Shown: piece after piece, positions 1 to 8,111 of the stretch
Layout of the letters: every line of letters starts with the position of its first letter
How positions within the stretch are numbered: position 1 is the first letter of the stretch
Source of the DNA: CAZGOM01 sp964542875
Lineage (GTDB): Bacteria > Planctomycetota > Phycisphaerae > Phycisphaerales > Phycisphaeraceae
Direction: 5' to 3'
DNA: 35,995 bases
Assembly: GCA_964542875.1 (NCBI GenBank)
Contig: CAZIWA010000054.1
Location: forward strand, 1 to 35,995
The notes under the pieces: generated by a model
What the model was told of the DNA's origin: nothing
Databases searched by the model: none
Seen by the model: only the letters and a program-made list of their open reading frames with translations
Translations under genes and position numbers: made by a program

Positions 1-97
1 ATTCCTTATCAAGGTTGCGCGACCAGAAAGGGATCACGTCTTTTAAAAGCCCATCACGATAGACAGCCAACAACTGATCTATTTTGCCTGCATCCAT
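1..97 (-). CDS. N-acylglucosamine 2-epimerase (AGE) family protein, N-terminal fragment
   Basis: Only the first 32 codons are in the window; the gene continues past position 1. The frame opens at an ATG at 97-95, preceded by a purine-rich GTGAGAC stretch. The residues include LLKDVIPFWSRN followed by LDKE, which is how AGE and cellobiose 2-epimerase proteins begin: a first helix, then an IPFW motif, then an acidic stretch leading to a GG motif that lies outside the window. Family members are cytoplasmic alpha/alpha-barrel enzymes that epimerise N-acylglucosamine, mannose or cellobiose at C2. Substrate cannot be told from this fragment. It is divergent from glycerol kinase, with 137 bases between the two starts. 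The family call rests on one short motif, so it is moderately confident. Confidence 0.6.
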   Translation of the reverse strand, partial: MDAGKIDQLLAVYRDGLLKDVIPFWSRNLDKE

Positions 98-234
98 AAA
101 GTCTCACATCTCAAATTCGCTCATGTGCCTAAAACCCAGAGCAACAGATTAACTGCAATTTGATCTGAACTGATCAGGTACCATCGTCCTCACTCCAATC
201 TCAAATTCCCGTTCTCCCCCATCCAAGGCGGCGC

Positions 235-1734
235 ATGCGCTACATCCTCGCTCTCGACCAGGGCACCACCAGCTCCCGCGCCATCCTCTTTAACCGTCAA
301 GGCCGCGTGGTCAGTTGCGCGCAGCAGGAATTCACCCAGATATTCCCCTCCCCCGGCTCCGTGGAGCACGATGCATCGGAAATCTGGTCCGTCCAGCTCG
401 CCGTCGCCCGCCAGGCCGTCCTTCAGGCCAACGCCGCCGGCAGTGATATCGCCGGTATCGGCATTGCCAATCAACGTGAAACCACCGTCATCTGGGACCG
501 CAATACCGGCCAACCCATCCACAACGCCATTGTCTGGCAGGACCGCCGAACCGCTGGCGTGTGCGACCAACTAAAGGCCGCCGGTCTGGACGCCAAAGTC
601 CAACAGAAAACCGGGCTCCTCATCGACGCCTACTTCTCCGCCACCAAAATCCAGTGGCTGCTGGACCACGTCCCCGACGCTCGCACCCGCGCCGATAAAG
701 GCGAGCTGGCCTTCGGCACCATAGACGCCTGGCTTCTGTGGAATCTCACCGGCGGCAAAGTTCACGCCACCGACCCGACCAACGCCTCACGCACCATGCT
801 CTACAACATCCACACCCTCTCGTGGGATGCTGACCTTCTCGCCCTCTTTAACATCCCCTCTTCTATCCTTCCTCAAGTCCGCCCCAGCACCGGCATCCTG
901 GGCGCAGCGGCCACAGACCTCTTCGGCACACCCATCCCCGTCTCCGGTATCGCCGGAGATCAGCAGGCCGCCCTCTTTGGCCAAACCTGTTTCGCCCCCG
1001 GCCTGATGAAAAACACTTACGGCACCGGCTGCTTCCTGCTCATGAACACAGGCCATCAGCCCCGTGCTTCAAAAAACAAGCTCCTCACCACCATCGCCTG
1101 GGCCTTGCCCAGCCAGACCAGCTACGCCATCGAAGGCAGCGTCTTTGTCGGCGGCGCCGTCGTCCAATGGCTCCGCGACGGCCTTGGCATCATCAAATCC
1201 TCCTCGGAAATTGAAGCCCTTGCCTCCACCGTGCCGGACTCCCAAGACGTCTACATCGTTCCCGCCTTCGCTGGTCTCGGCGCGCCTCACTGGGACCAAT
1301 ACGCCCGCGGCAGCATCGCCGGGCTCACCCGCGGCACCACCAGGGCGCACATTGCCCGCGCCGCGCTGGAGAGCATCGCCTTCCAGGTGGCTGACCTCGT
1401 CGACGCCATGAAAGCCGATTCATCCCTCCCCCTGCTGGAACTCCGCGCCGACGGCGGCGCCGCTGCCAATAACCTCCTTATGCAGTTCCAGGCAGACCTG
1501 CTCCGCGTCCCCGTCGTCCGCCCGCAAGTCACCGAAACCACCGCCCTTGGCGCTGCCTACCTGGCCGGCCTCGCCACCGGCTTCTGGCAATCCCTCGATG
1601 AAGTCAAAGCCAATTGGGCCATCGACCGCGTATTTGAGCCCCAGCTTTCAGCCGACGCCGCAATCCACCGCCGCCGGCGCTGGGCCCTGGCCCTCCAGCG
1701 CTCCCTGGACTGGGAACAAAAATCCCCATCATAA
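235..1734 (+). CDS. glpK: Glycerol kinase
   Basis: ATP-dependent phosphorylation of glycerol to sn-glycerol 3-phosphate in the cytoplasm, the entry step of glycerol catabolism. The protein has 499 residues, the usual length for the family, and is an FGGY kinase throughout. The N-terminal nucleotide-binding motif DQGTTSSR is at residues 8-15, the substrate-contact region with R81-E82 lies in NQRETTVIW, DAYFSATK is near residue 131, and GDQQAALFGQ at 241-250 carries the catalytic Asp (D242). The C-terminal half has the adenine-site segment with DGGAAANN. The ATG at 235 is preceded by AAGG with a seven-base gap. No glpF or glpD is adjacent in this window, so the gene stands alone. It converges on the TPR cluster. 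Function is confident from sequence motifs. Confidence 0.96.
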   Translation: MRYILALDQGTTSSRAILFNRQGRVVSCAQQEFTQIFPSPGSVEHDASEIWSVQLAVARQAVLQANAAGSDIAGIGIANQRETTVIWDRNTGQPIHNAIVWQDRRTAGVCDQLKAAGLDAKVQQKTGLLIDAYFSATKIQWLLDHVPDARTRADKGELAFGTIDAWLLWNLTGGKVHATDPTNASRTMLYNIHTLSWDADLLALFNIPSSILPQVRPSTGILGAAATDLFGTPIPVSGIAGDQQAALFGQTCFAPGLMKNTYGTGCFLLMNTGHQPRASKNKLLTTIAWALPSQTSYAIEGSVFVGGAVVQWLRDGLGIIKSSSEIEALASTVPDSQDVYIVPAFAGLGAPHWDQYARGSIAGLTRGTTRAHIARAALESIAFQVADLVDAMKADSSLPLLELRADGGAAANNLLMQFQADLLRVPVVRPQVTETTALGAAYLAGLATGFWQSLDEVKANWAIDRVFEPQLSADAAIHRRRRWALALQRSLDWEQKSPS

Positions 1735-1776
1735 CTCATCATCTCAACCCAAAACCCTCAATCCCCAGCCTCTTCC

Positions 1777-1811
1777 AATTCATAATTCATAACTCGTAAT
1801 TCATAATTCCC
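1777..1811. repeat. Heptamer tandem repeat (AATTCAT)
   Basis: Five 7-base units in perfect register: AATTCAT twice, AACTCGT, AATTCAT, then AATTCCC. The array sits between the convergent ends of glycerol kinase and the TPR membrane protein. It is AT-rich in an otherwise GC-rich window. Two other arrays in the window, of different sequence, also have a 7-base period (25890-25940 and 35942-35995). No coding role is apparent. Confidence 0.8.
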
Positions 1812-1820
1812 CACCCCCTC

Positions 1821-3137
1821 TCACCGAATCCGCTTGTAGTGAAACACCCCGGCCAGCCAGCTCATCGCCACGCAGCCCCACATCACAATGTCCTTGTAAA
1901 GCATCTGCCGGTTATAGAACGTCACAAACTCCGGGTGTTCGTTGAGATACTTTGACGTTTCCTCTGCATTCTGGCTATCAAACGGCCACTTAAACCCCAG
2001 CCATCCGTACCAGCACAGGCTGGCGGCGATAAACAGCCCCACCGTCACTGCAGCTGCAAGGGAGCGTCGCTGGCTCCGCGGCACCGTCAGCGTCACCCCC
2101 ACAGGGATCGCAAGAAACAAATATGTAATCGCATCGTTGAATCGCACCTGCCACAGCGCCGTCCCCACCAGGGCCAGGATCAGCGCCAGCGCCAGTCCCA
2201 TCCAGGTGGAATCCCTTCGCTGCTCATCACTCAGCACGAGCCGGCCATACCGGTCGAACCGAAGGATCAAGTTGAAAAGCGGCTCCGCGGTCCACACCGT
2301 CAGCACGAATACAAAATAGGCCAGCATCAGCGCCAGTACACCCCACACCATTGACCCGTTCACCGGTATCCGGCCAATGAACTGCATCAGCACCACCATG
2401 CCGATCACCACGCCCCAGCGCACCCCGGGCTTTAATCGGCTCAGCCACAGCGCGTAAGCCAGAAACCCCCGGTAGATAAAGTTCCGCGCTTTAAGCGCTT
2501 CCACAATCCCCGCGCGCGCCCACTCCTCAGTGGGATCGATCCTCAGCGCTTCGCGAAAGTGCTCCATCGCTTGGGTCGGCTGGTTCTGGTGGAGCAAGGT
2601 CCATCCCATGTTCGCATGCGTCTTGGCGCTATGAGGGTTGTTCCCCAAGGCGGTTTCAATCGTCGCGCCAGCTTCATCCCGCCGGTTCAGGTGCACCAGC
2701 GCCATCGCGCGCAGGTTCACACACTGCTCGTTCTCCGGGTCAAGCTTCATCCCCGCATCTGCCGCGTCGAGCACTTTCTGCCACTCATTACGTACGACAT
2801 AGATCCCCGCCAGCACGCCCCAGTACGCCGGGTCGCCGGGCTCAATGCTGATGGCTTGCTGGATGGCCGTTTCGGCGTCCGCAAAACGCTCTCTGGATTT
2901 AAGCACCACGGCATGCACATAGTGGCAATAGGCAATGTTCGGCCGGGCCGCGATGGCGTTTTGCGCCTCCATCAGCGCGGCGTCTTTCTTATCCTGCCCA
3001 AGCAGTGCCGCCGCAAGGGTGGCATGCACCAGCGCGTTCCCCGGCTCATTGATCAGCGCCCTGCGCAGCTCGTCCTCGGCCATGGCAAACCGGCCTTGGT
3101 GAATCAATATCTGCGCGCGTTCAAAGTGTGGGTTCAA
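1821..3137 (-). CDS. TPR-repeat protein with C-terminal multi-span membrane domain (copy 1)
   Basis: The first 215 or so residues are tandem tetratricopeptide repeats, with typical W/G/A/P spacing such as GWTLLHQNQPTQAMEHF near 178. Tetratricopeptide repeats are protein-binding scaffolds. Residues about 240-435 hold around six hydrophobic segments. Between membrane spans is a conserved cytosolic-looking loop, NLILRFDRYGRL then DEQRRD (289-309). The next gene upstream in the transcript (3196-4518) is a full-length paralog with the same order of parts and the same loop, so the two arose by tandem duplication. The start is TTG, and the paralog also has TTG at the equivalent place, supporting it; CGGAACGGAT lies just upstream. 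It is the last gene of a minus-strand cluster led by a TPR-AAA ATPase. Role is unknown; a membrane partner of that ATPase is an inference from linkage. Confidence 0.85.
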   Translation of the reverse strand: MNPHFERAQILIHQGRFAMAEDELRRALINEPGNALVHATLAAALLGQDKKDAALMEAQNAIAARPNIAYCHYVHAVVLKSRERFADAETAIQQAISIEPGDPAYWGVLAGIYVVRNEWQKVLDAADAGMKLDPENEQCVNLRAMALVHLNRRDEAGATIETALGNNPHSAKTHANMGWTLLHQNQPTQAMEHFREALRIDPTEEWARAGIVEALKARNFIYRGFLAYALWLSRLKPGVRWGVVIGMVVLMQFIGRIPVNGSMVWGVLALMLAYFVFVLTVWTAEPLFNLILRFDRYGRLVLSDEQRRDSTWMGLALALILALVGTALWQVRFNDAITYLFLAIPVGVTLTVPRSQRRSLAAAVTVGLFIAASLCWYGWLGFKWPFDSQNAEETSKYLNEHPEFVTFYNRQMLYKDIVMWGCVAMSWLAGVFHYKRIR

Positions 3138-3195
3138 AATCCGTTCCGATGCGTAAGAATTGGCTAAGCATATGCGATCACACCCATGCTCGGCG

Positions 3196-4518
3196 CTAAC
3201 GTCCTTTCACCGTGTCCCACAAATAGCCCACGCACAAAACGCCCACTCCGCCCCAGAGAATCACTTTGCGGATCAAGGCCTGCCCCAACACAAATGCAGC
3301 AAAACCGGGATTCTCTTTCAGATGCGCTCGGATGGCTGCCGGGTCGTTCCTGTCAAACGTCCATTCAAAGCTACACCATGCATAGCTGTGCCACAGCGCC
3401 AGGCCCATCAGCCCCACCGTTGCCGTCGCCATAAAGGCTCGCTTGAACTTAAAGTTTCTGGGTGTATCCAGCGTTGGCCCAAGCGCCATGAGCAGCAGCA
3501 GATATTCAATCGCATCGCTCCTGCGGTCATCGACAAACGCGGCGATTATCATTCCTGCGATGAGAACAACCCCCAATGCAAACCAATTGGTATCACGGCG
3601 TTGCTCCTCTCCCAGTGCAAGCCGTCCGAGCGGGTCTGATCGAAGCACCAGGTTATAGGTCTGCGTCGACAGAATCACCACAAGCAGGGCCACAAGTAAC
3701 ACCCCTCGCGCAACGCTCACCGCCACGCCCGCAAATCCAGAAAGATTCAACCTGACCAACACCTGCATTCCGATAAACAAACCACAGAACACAATGAGTT
3801 GAGTCGTTAAACTTGTGCGCAAGCACCACAGGTTGTACACCAGAATCCACCGGTAAATAAGACTCCGCGCCCTCAGCGTTTCAATAATCCCTTCCTGTGA
3901 AGCGGACATCTGCGGGTTCAGCCTCAGGGATTCCTTAAAGTGCTCCATCGCCTGGGCTGGCTCGTTTTTATGCAGCAGCGCCCAGCCCATGTTGCAATGG
4001 CTCAATGAATCTCCCGGCGCTCTGACAAGCGCCTGCGCCGCGGTATCCTTCGCCTCATCAGGCCTGTTGAGCCGTATCAGCGCATCCACCCGGGCATTCA
4101 CGCAGCGATCGCTTTCAGGATCAAGCCCCAGCCCGATATCCGCTGCGGCCAACGCTTTGTCCCACTGTCCGCGCTGCCCGTAAATCTCCGATTGCAGCCC
4201 ATGGGCTGCCGCATCATGAGGATCCAGCGCGATGGCATGATCAATGGCTTCCTGTGCTTCATTCAACCGCTCAAGCCTCGACAGCACCTGCGCCAGCACA
4301 AAGAAGCCGAACTCCTCTTCTGGAGCAAGCTCGACCGCCCTTTCCGCATACTTCAGCGCCTCCGCCTCACGATCCATTTGAGCAAGCGTCATCGCCAGGT
4401 AGCCGTAGTACATGAATTCGTCCGGCTCCTGGGCAATGCACTTGAGCAATTCCTGCTCTGCCATGGCATACCGGGACTGCATGAACAGCAAATGGGCACG
4501 TTCAAAATTCGTGTTCAA
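3196..4518 (-). CDS. TPR-repeat protein with C-terminal multi-span membrane domain (copy 2)
   Basis: A 440-residue protein built like its neighbour at 1821-3137: N-terminal tetratricopeptide repeats over about 215 residues, then a membrane domain of about six spans. The most conserved part between the two copies is the loop NLVLR-DPLGRL-L-EEQRRDTNW, followed by DAIEYLLLL and TPR, and near the C-terminus an aromatic W-FD motif. The TTG start matches the paralog (N-x-x-FERA follows in both), and GGGCGAG lies upstream; no in-frame ATG is available upstream before a stop. It lies 45 bases after the ATPase gene and 58 bases before copy 1, so one transcript is likely. The loop conservation suggests it is the functional contact site, but no enzymatic motif is visible. 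Function unknown. Confidence 0.85.
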   Translation of the reverse strand: MNTNFERAHLLFMQSRYAMAEQELLKCIAQEPDEFMYYGYLAMTLAQMDREAEALKYAERAVELAPEEEFGFFVLAQVLSRLERLNEAQEAIDHAIALDPHDAAAHGLQSEIYGQRGQWDKALAAADIGLGLDPESDRCVNARVDALIRLNRPDEAKDTAAQALVRAPGDSLSHCNMGWALLHKNEPAQAMEHFKESLRLNPQMSASQEGIIETLRARSLIYRWILVYNLWCLRTSLTTQLIVFCGLFIGMQVLVRLNLSGFAGVAVSVARGVLLVALLVVILSTQTYNLVLRSDPLGRLALGEEQRRDTNWFALGVVLIAGMIIAAFVDDRRSDAIEYLLLLMALGPTLDTPRNFKFKRAFMATATVGLMGLALWHSYAWCSFEWTFDRNDPAAIRAHLKENPGFAAFVLGQALIRKVILWGGVGVLCVGYLWDTVKGR

Positions 4519-4563
4519 TGGAATACTCGCCCGAAAAGATGACTCGAATCATTCAACACTGCA

Positions 4564-5934
4564 TCACCGAAGCTTCATGTAATTCACGATGTCGTCGTAC
4601 ACACCGCCTTGGTTGGCATACAGCGCATAGTTCTTCGCTGTGGCAAACCATTCCTGCGTGCTGGGCTTCACCAGTTTGGCCGCCGCCGCCAGATCCTTCG
4701 TTGAGATCGGTGAAGGCACGCCCCGCTTCATCGCTTCGCCCAGTTTCGCCTCAATCGCCACATCCACCACGGCCTTCAAGTCCGCACCGCTGAAGTGCTC
4801 GGTCTTCTTGGCCACATGGACGTAATCCACATCATCCAGCGGCTTGCCCTTCAGCAGCAGCTTCAGCGTCTCCGCCCTTGCCGTCACATCCGGCGGCGGA
4901 ACGAAAATCACCCGGTCAAACCGGCCCGGCCTGCGAAACGCCGAATCCAAATGCCACGGCGCATTCGTCGCCGCCAAAATCAGCACGCCCTCGTTGGACG
5001 CGCTCACCCCGTCCATCTCCGACAAAAACTGGTTGATCAAATGCCGCCCCGCCGACGCACGCATATCCGTGCGGCTGGCCCCAAGCGCATCCACCTCATC
5101 GAAAAACAACACCGACGGCGCAGACCGCCGCGCCGAATCAAACAACCCATGCAGTTGCTTCTCGCTGTTGCCCATCCACATGTCCAGCACATCATGAATG
5201 CCGATCGACATGAACCCCGCCTGTACCTCACCAGCGGTCGCCCGCGCCAGATGTGTCTTCCCGCACCCAGGCGGGCCGTACATCAAAATCCCCCCGCCGA
5301 TCTTCTTCCCATACGCCTTGTAGACCTCCGGATGCTTCAGCGGATGGATGATCTTCAGCCGAATCTGTTCCTTCACCGGCTCCATCCCGCCCACATCCGA
5401 AAAATGAATGTTCGGCCGCTCAAACTCCACCCTCGCGCGCACCTCCGGCTCCTGGTGCGACGCCCTGATCCTTCCATCTGGCGTAATCTCCGACGCCTCT
5501 TCTTCCTGCCACTGCGCCTTGCCCTCGGGCCCCACCCCAAGCTGCTCGGCCAGCGTCTCATCCTTCAGCGCCGCATCTTCCTCCACGGCCCTCCGGTAGT
5601 GCGTCGCCGCCAGCGCATCATTCCCTGCCCGCTGCAGCAGCCGTGCATACAGCACACGCGCCTTGGGTGTCGCTTTGGGGCCTGTGGCCATTCCTTCCAC
5701 GATCACCATCGACTCTGAATTCTTCCCCTGCCGAAAAAAACAATGCGCCAGCGCCAGCAGCACCTCTGCATCGCCCGGCGCATAACCCACGGCCTGCCGG
5801 TATTCCTTCTCGGCTTCCGCATGCCGGCCATACGCTGTCAGCGTGTCTGCCAGGTGCTTTCGCAAAGGCACGTTCTCAGGCGACACCTTAAGGGCCGCCA
5901 CCAATGCATTGATCGTCTGTTCATCGCCGGCCAT
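4564..5934 (-). CDS. TPR-AAA ATPase of the VCP/Vps4-like group
   Basis: Residues 1-125 or so are tetratricopeptide-like helical repeats and residues 170-456 a single AAA module. Visible motifs: FSDVGG entry (178-183), Walker A GPPGCGKT (220-227), pore loop WMGNSEK (253-259), Walker B LFFDEVDAL (276-284), sensor 1 AATNAP (321-326), arginine fingers RRPGRFD (334-340) and a GAD sensor-2 motif (383-385). The WMGNSEK pore loop and arginine fingers are those of classical remodelling AAA proteins (VCP, Vps4, katanin), not FtsH; there is no zinc-protease domain and no second AAA ring. Such proteins thread or disassemble protein complexes using ATP. The ATG at 5934 is preceded by AGGGGAT. It is the first gene of the cluster with two TPR-membrane proteins, which suggests that it acts at the inner membrane on or with them. 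The exact substrate is unknown. Confidence 0.9.
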   Translation of the reverse strand: MAGDEQTINALVAALKVSPENVPLRKHLADTLTAYGRHAEAEKEYRQAVGYAPGDAEVLLALAHCFFRQGKNSESMVIVEGMATGPKATPKARVLYARLLQRAGNDALAATHYRRAVEEDAALKDETLAEQLGVGPEGKAQWQEEEASEITPDGRIRASHQEPEVRARVEFERPNIHFSDVGGMEPVKEQIRLKIIHPLKHPEVYKAYGKKIGGGILMYGPPGCGKTHLARATAGEVQAGFMSIGIHDVLDMWMGNSEKQLHGLFDSARRSAPSVLFFDEVDALGASRTDMRASAGRHLINQFLSEMDGVSASNEGVLILAATNAPWHLDSAFRRPGRFDRVIFVPPPDVTARAETLKLLLKGKPLDDVDYVHVAKKTEHFSGADLKAVVDVAIEAKLGEAMKRGVPSPISTKDLAAAAKLVKPSTQEWFATAKNYALYANQGGVYDDIVNYMKLR

Positions 5935-5999
5935 ACATATCCCCTGGTATTGAAAATTGCACGCAGTGGATTGTATCTGCGATCAAACTGCTAATCGGG

Positions 6000-6094
6000 G
6001 ATCTTTGAATAATCCCCTCTGCTCTTTCCGACCCCCTCTTCATCAGGGAGAGAGCCGGGGAGAGGGTGTTCTTTCTTCCAATTATTCAAAGGTC
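6000..6094. repeat. Terminal-inverted-repeat element (MITE-like)
   Basis: Near-identical 14-base ends in inverted orientation, GATCTTTGAATAAT at 6000-6013 and ATTATTCAAAGGTC at 6081-6094 (13 of 14 paired). Between them is a purine/pyrimidine-asymmetric stretch with CCCCCTCTTC and GGGGAGAGGG that can itself fold back. No transposase or open frame of significance is present. The layout is that of a miniature inverted-repeat element, but only one copy is in the window, so mobility is inference. It lies in the 354-base gene-free stretch upstream of the TPR-AAA ATPase. Confidence 0.45.
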
Positions 6095-6143
6095 CCAATC
6101 TCAATTTATTGAAGGAAACCATACCCAACACGAAGCATTTTCT

Positions 6144-6211
6144 ACGCCCCAGCGGGGCGGGCGGCTGTAGCCGGGGGCAAGCGAGTCTTCGAGCGCAGCC
6201 CCCGGTTACAA
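6144..6211. repeat. Double-hairpin REP-like intergenic element
   Basis: Two consecutive GC-rich inverted repeats: CGCCCC/GGGGCG (6145-6150 with 6154-6159) and GTAGCCGGGGGC/GCCCCCGGTTAC (6168-6179 with 6198-6209, one G-T wobble). The pattern of a small CCCC/GGGG hairpin followed by TAGCCGGGGGC and its complement resembles interspersed palindromes I recall from planctomycete genomes; that resemblance is from memory and unverified here. No start codon or ribosome-binding site makes a convincing gene in this stretch. Confidence 0.45.
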
Positions 6212-6230
6212 CCATTTGATTACTTCTTGT

Positions 6231-6259
6231 TTTTCAGCACTCTCGATGAGTGCTGAAAA
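6231..6259. other. Perfect 12-bp palindrome with 5-base loop
   Basis: TTTTCAGCACTC and GAGTGCTGAAAA pair perfectly around TCGAT, 30 bases past the stop of the LamG gene. The T-run precedes the hairpin and the A-run follows it on both strands, so it lacks the trailing U tract of an intrinsic terminator. It could protect the 3' end of the LamG mRNA or be a protein-binding site; neither is shown by the sequence. Confidence 0.5.
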
Positions 6260-6288
6260 AATTCTTCGCTGTATTGAAACCAATACAA

Positions 6289-7113
6289 TCACACCATCTG
6301 CGCCAGCTTCAATAACTCATCTTCGTTCAGCGCCCGCTGAAACACCGCCAGCCCACCCAGCAGACCGTGGAACCGGTTAGCCACCACGGCGCCATGTTCC
6401 TTGAACTTCTCATCCACCCGCTCGGGTCTTGCCACCGCCCCTACCGTGAAGTCTGCACCATCAACGCCACCGGTAAAAATCCCTCCTGGCAACCGGCAGG
6501 GATTGCGTCCCTTGCGCGTATCCAGCACGCCATTGAGGTACGCGCGTGCATCCAGGCCGTCATAGGTAATCGCCACGCACTGCCACACATCCCACGGCAC
6601 CCTTGTGTCACCGATCGCGGCATCCATGCAGTACCTGTACCCCGGGCTCGCCCCGCCTGTCGCGGAAATATGCGCCCCCACCTGCTCATCGCTGTCCCAG
6701 ATATGCAGGTTCAAAAACAAAGCGTACTGCCGCTTGCCGTGTTCATTCCACATCCCGGCCAACGCCTGGCAACCCCGTTGCCCTTCCGGGGCCTGCCTCC
6801 GTTTGATCCACGCCGCCACCGTCACCTGCGCTTCATGCCCACGGATATTCAGGCCCGGCCCATCAACCCGTTTCACCCGTAGCCACGGCCCATTTCCCAG
6901 GCTCACGGACTGCTTCCCAAACACCCCCTCGCTCACGCGCTCTGCCGTCCCCTCCATCTCCTCCAGCCGATACCCATACGGCCCCCGCGCCTTGAGTCCC
7001 TCACCTTGAAAGTCCCAAAACGCCACAAGCCCCGGCACGGCTTCTACAGCCCTCACTTTGTTGACAGGAATATCGCATCGATCATTCACGGGATGTCTTT
7101 CGCAAAGATGCAA
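6289..7113 (-). CDS. LamG-like (concanavalin A-like lectin/glucanase fold) protein
   Basis: A single jelly-roll domain fills most of the protein. It begins with GLVAFWDFQGEG (near 29), then VTVAAWIKRR, YALFLNLHIWD, WQCVAITYDG with ARAYLNG, and ends FHGLLGGLAVFQRALNEDEL; this order is typical of Laminin_G_3 domains, which bind carbohydrate or protein. No signal peptide, lipobox or second domain is seen, which is unusual because planctomycete LamG domains are usually exported or fused to other modules. The start is uncertain: the frame opens at a TTG directly after a stop, and GTG codons at 7089 and 7056 are alternatives, with GAAAGA before the first of these. No enzymatic residue is recognisable. 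It is divergent from the histidinol-phosphatase-like gene. Confidence 0.8.
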   Translation of the reverse strand: MHLCERHPVNDRCDIPVNKVRAVEAVPGLVAFWDFQGEGLKARGPYGYRLEEMEGTAERVSEGVFGKQSVSLGNGPWLRVKRVDGPGLNIRGHEAQVTVAAWIKRRQAPEGQRGCQALAGMWNEHGKRQYALFLNLHIWDSDEQVGAHISATGGASPGYRYCMDAAIGDTRVPWDVWQCVAITYDGLDARAYLNGVLDTRKGRNPCRLPGGIFTGGVDGADFTVGAVARPERVDEKFKEHGAVVANRFHGLLGGLAVFQRALNEDELLKLAQMV

Positions 7114-7196
7114 TCATACCGGCCCATCATCGCCAATCCCCGTCCTACAATGCCCATGCGCTTTCCGCTTCTCATATTCCACGTAAGGATGCCTCA

Positions 7197-8051
7197 TTGA
7201 ACGCCAGCAAGCCCAAGCTCTACGACGGCCACATGCACACCCCCTTATGCAAACACGCCTTCGGCGAGCCCGAAGAGTACGCCCAGGTCGCCCATCAGCG
7301 CGGGCTCGCCGGCATCATCTTCACCTGTCACAACCCCTTGCCAAGCCGCATCTCCCCCGCCATCCGCATGGAAATGGGCCAGTTCAAGGACTATGTAGAC
7401 CTCATCCAGCGCGCCACCGACGCCATGAAGGGCATCGCCGATGTCCGCATCGGCTTGGAGTGCGACTACTGGCCCGGCCTGGAAGGTTTTCTTAAAGAGC
7501 AACTCCAGTGGGCCCCCTTCCATCACATCCTCGGCTCCATTCACCCCCACACCGCCGAGTATCAGAAACTCTTCTGGACCACCGATCCCATCGCCAACCA
7601 AAAGCTCTATTTTGAACACCTCGCCATGGCTGCGGAAACCGGCCTCTTCGACACCCTCGCCCACCCGGACCTCATCAAAAACAGCTACACCCGCGAGTGG
7701 CAGTTGGAGCCCATCTTCGATCACGTTTTGGCCTGCCTCGACAGGATCGCCAAAGCCGGGACCGCCATGGAGCTCAACACCTCCGGCCTGCAAAAAAGCA
7801 TCAGTGAATTCAACCCCGGCCAGACCATCCTCGCCGCTGCCCGCGAGCGCAACATCCCAATCGTCATCGGGTCAGACTCCCACGTCCCCACGCGCGTCGC
7901 CGACCAATTCCCCCAGGCCCTGGCCGCCATGCAGCAAGCCGGCTACACCCACACGTCTTACTTCTTAAACCGCAAACGCCACGACATCCCTATCACCGAC
8001 GCCCTGGCCATCCTCGCCAACGCGCCCGGCACTTCAGCCCCGGCGGCCTGA
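7197..8051 (+). CDS. PHP-domain histidinol-phosphatase (HisK/HisJ family)
   Basis: Predicted to hydrolyse histidinol phosphate to histidinol, or a related phosphoester, with a trinuclear metal centre. The 284-residue protein is a complete PHP domain. Metal ligands visible are H12 and H14 (DGHMHT), H20, H45 (TCHNPLP), E88 (GLECDY), H116 (GSIHPH), H156 (LAHPDLIK) and D226/H229 (GSDSH). The segments TGLFDTLAHPDLIK and MELNTSG are specific to the HisK branch rather than polymerase PHP domains. The start is TTG, chosen because AAGGA sits seven bases before it; the nearby ATG at 7189 is out of frame and stops after three codons. No other histidine-biosynthesis gene is near, so the physiological substrate is less certain than the family. 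Confidence 0.85.
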   Translation: MNASKPKLYDGHMHTPLCKHAFGEPEEYAQVAHQRGLAGIIFTCHNPLPSRISPAIRMEMGQFKDYVDLIQRATDAMKGIADVRIGLECDYWPGLEGFLKEQLQWAPFHHILGSIHPHTAEYQKLFWTTDPIANQKLYFEHLAMAAETGLFDTLAHPDLIKNSYTREWQLEPIFDHVLACLDRIAKAGTAMELNTSGLQKSISEFNPGQTILAAARERNIPIVIGSDSHVPTRVADQFPQALAAMQQAGYTHTSYFLNRKRHDIPITDALAILANAPGTSAPAA

Positions 8052-8111
8052 TACTGTTTGGCACAGCACACAAAACTTCAACATCTGGCCCTTTCCAAGG
8101 ACCACGGCATC

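Noticed and set aside
4795..5718. A 307-codon open frame antisense to the AAA ATPase
   Set aside because: Arg/His/Pro-rich shadow of a well-supported gene.
5991..6215. A 74-codon minus-strand frame in the gene-free stretch
   Set aside because: It is made of the inverted-repeat and REP-like elements and has no ribosome-binding site or recognisable protein pattern.
6231..6259. Intrinsic terminator for the LamG gene
   Set aside because: T-run before and A-run after the stem on both strands, the wrong order for Rho-independent termination.
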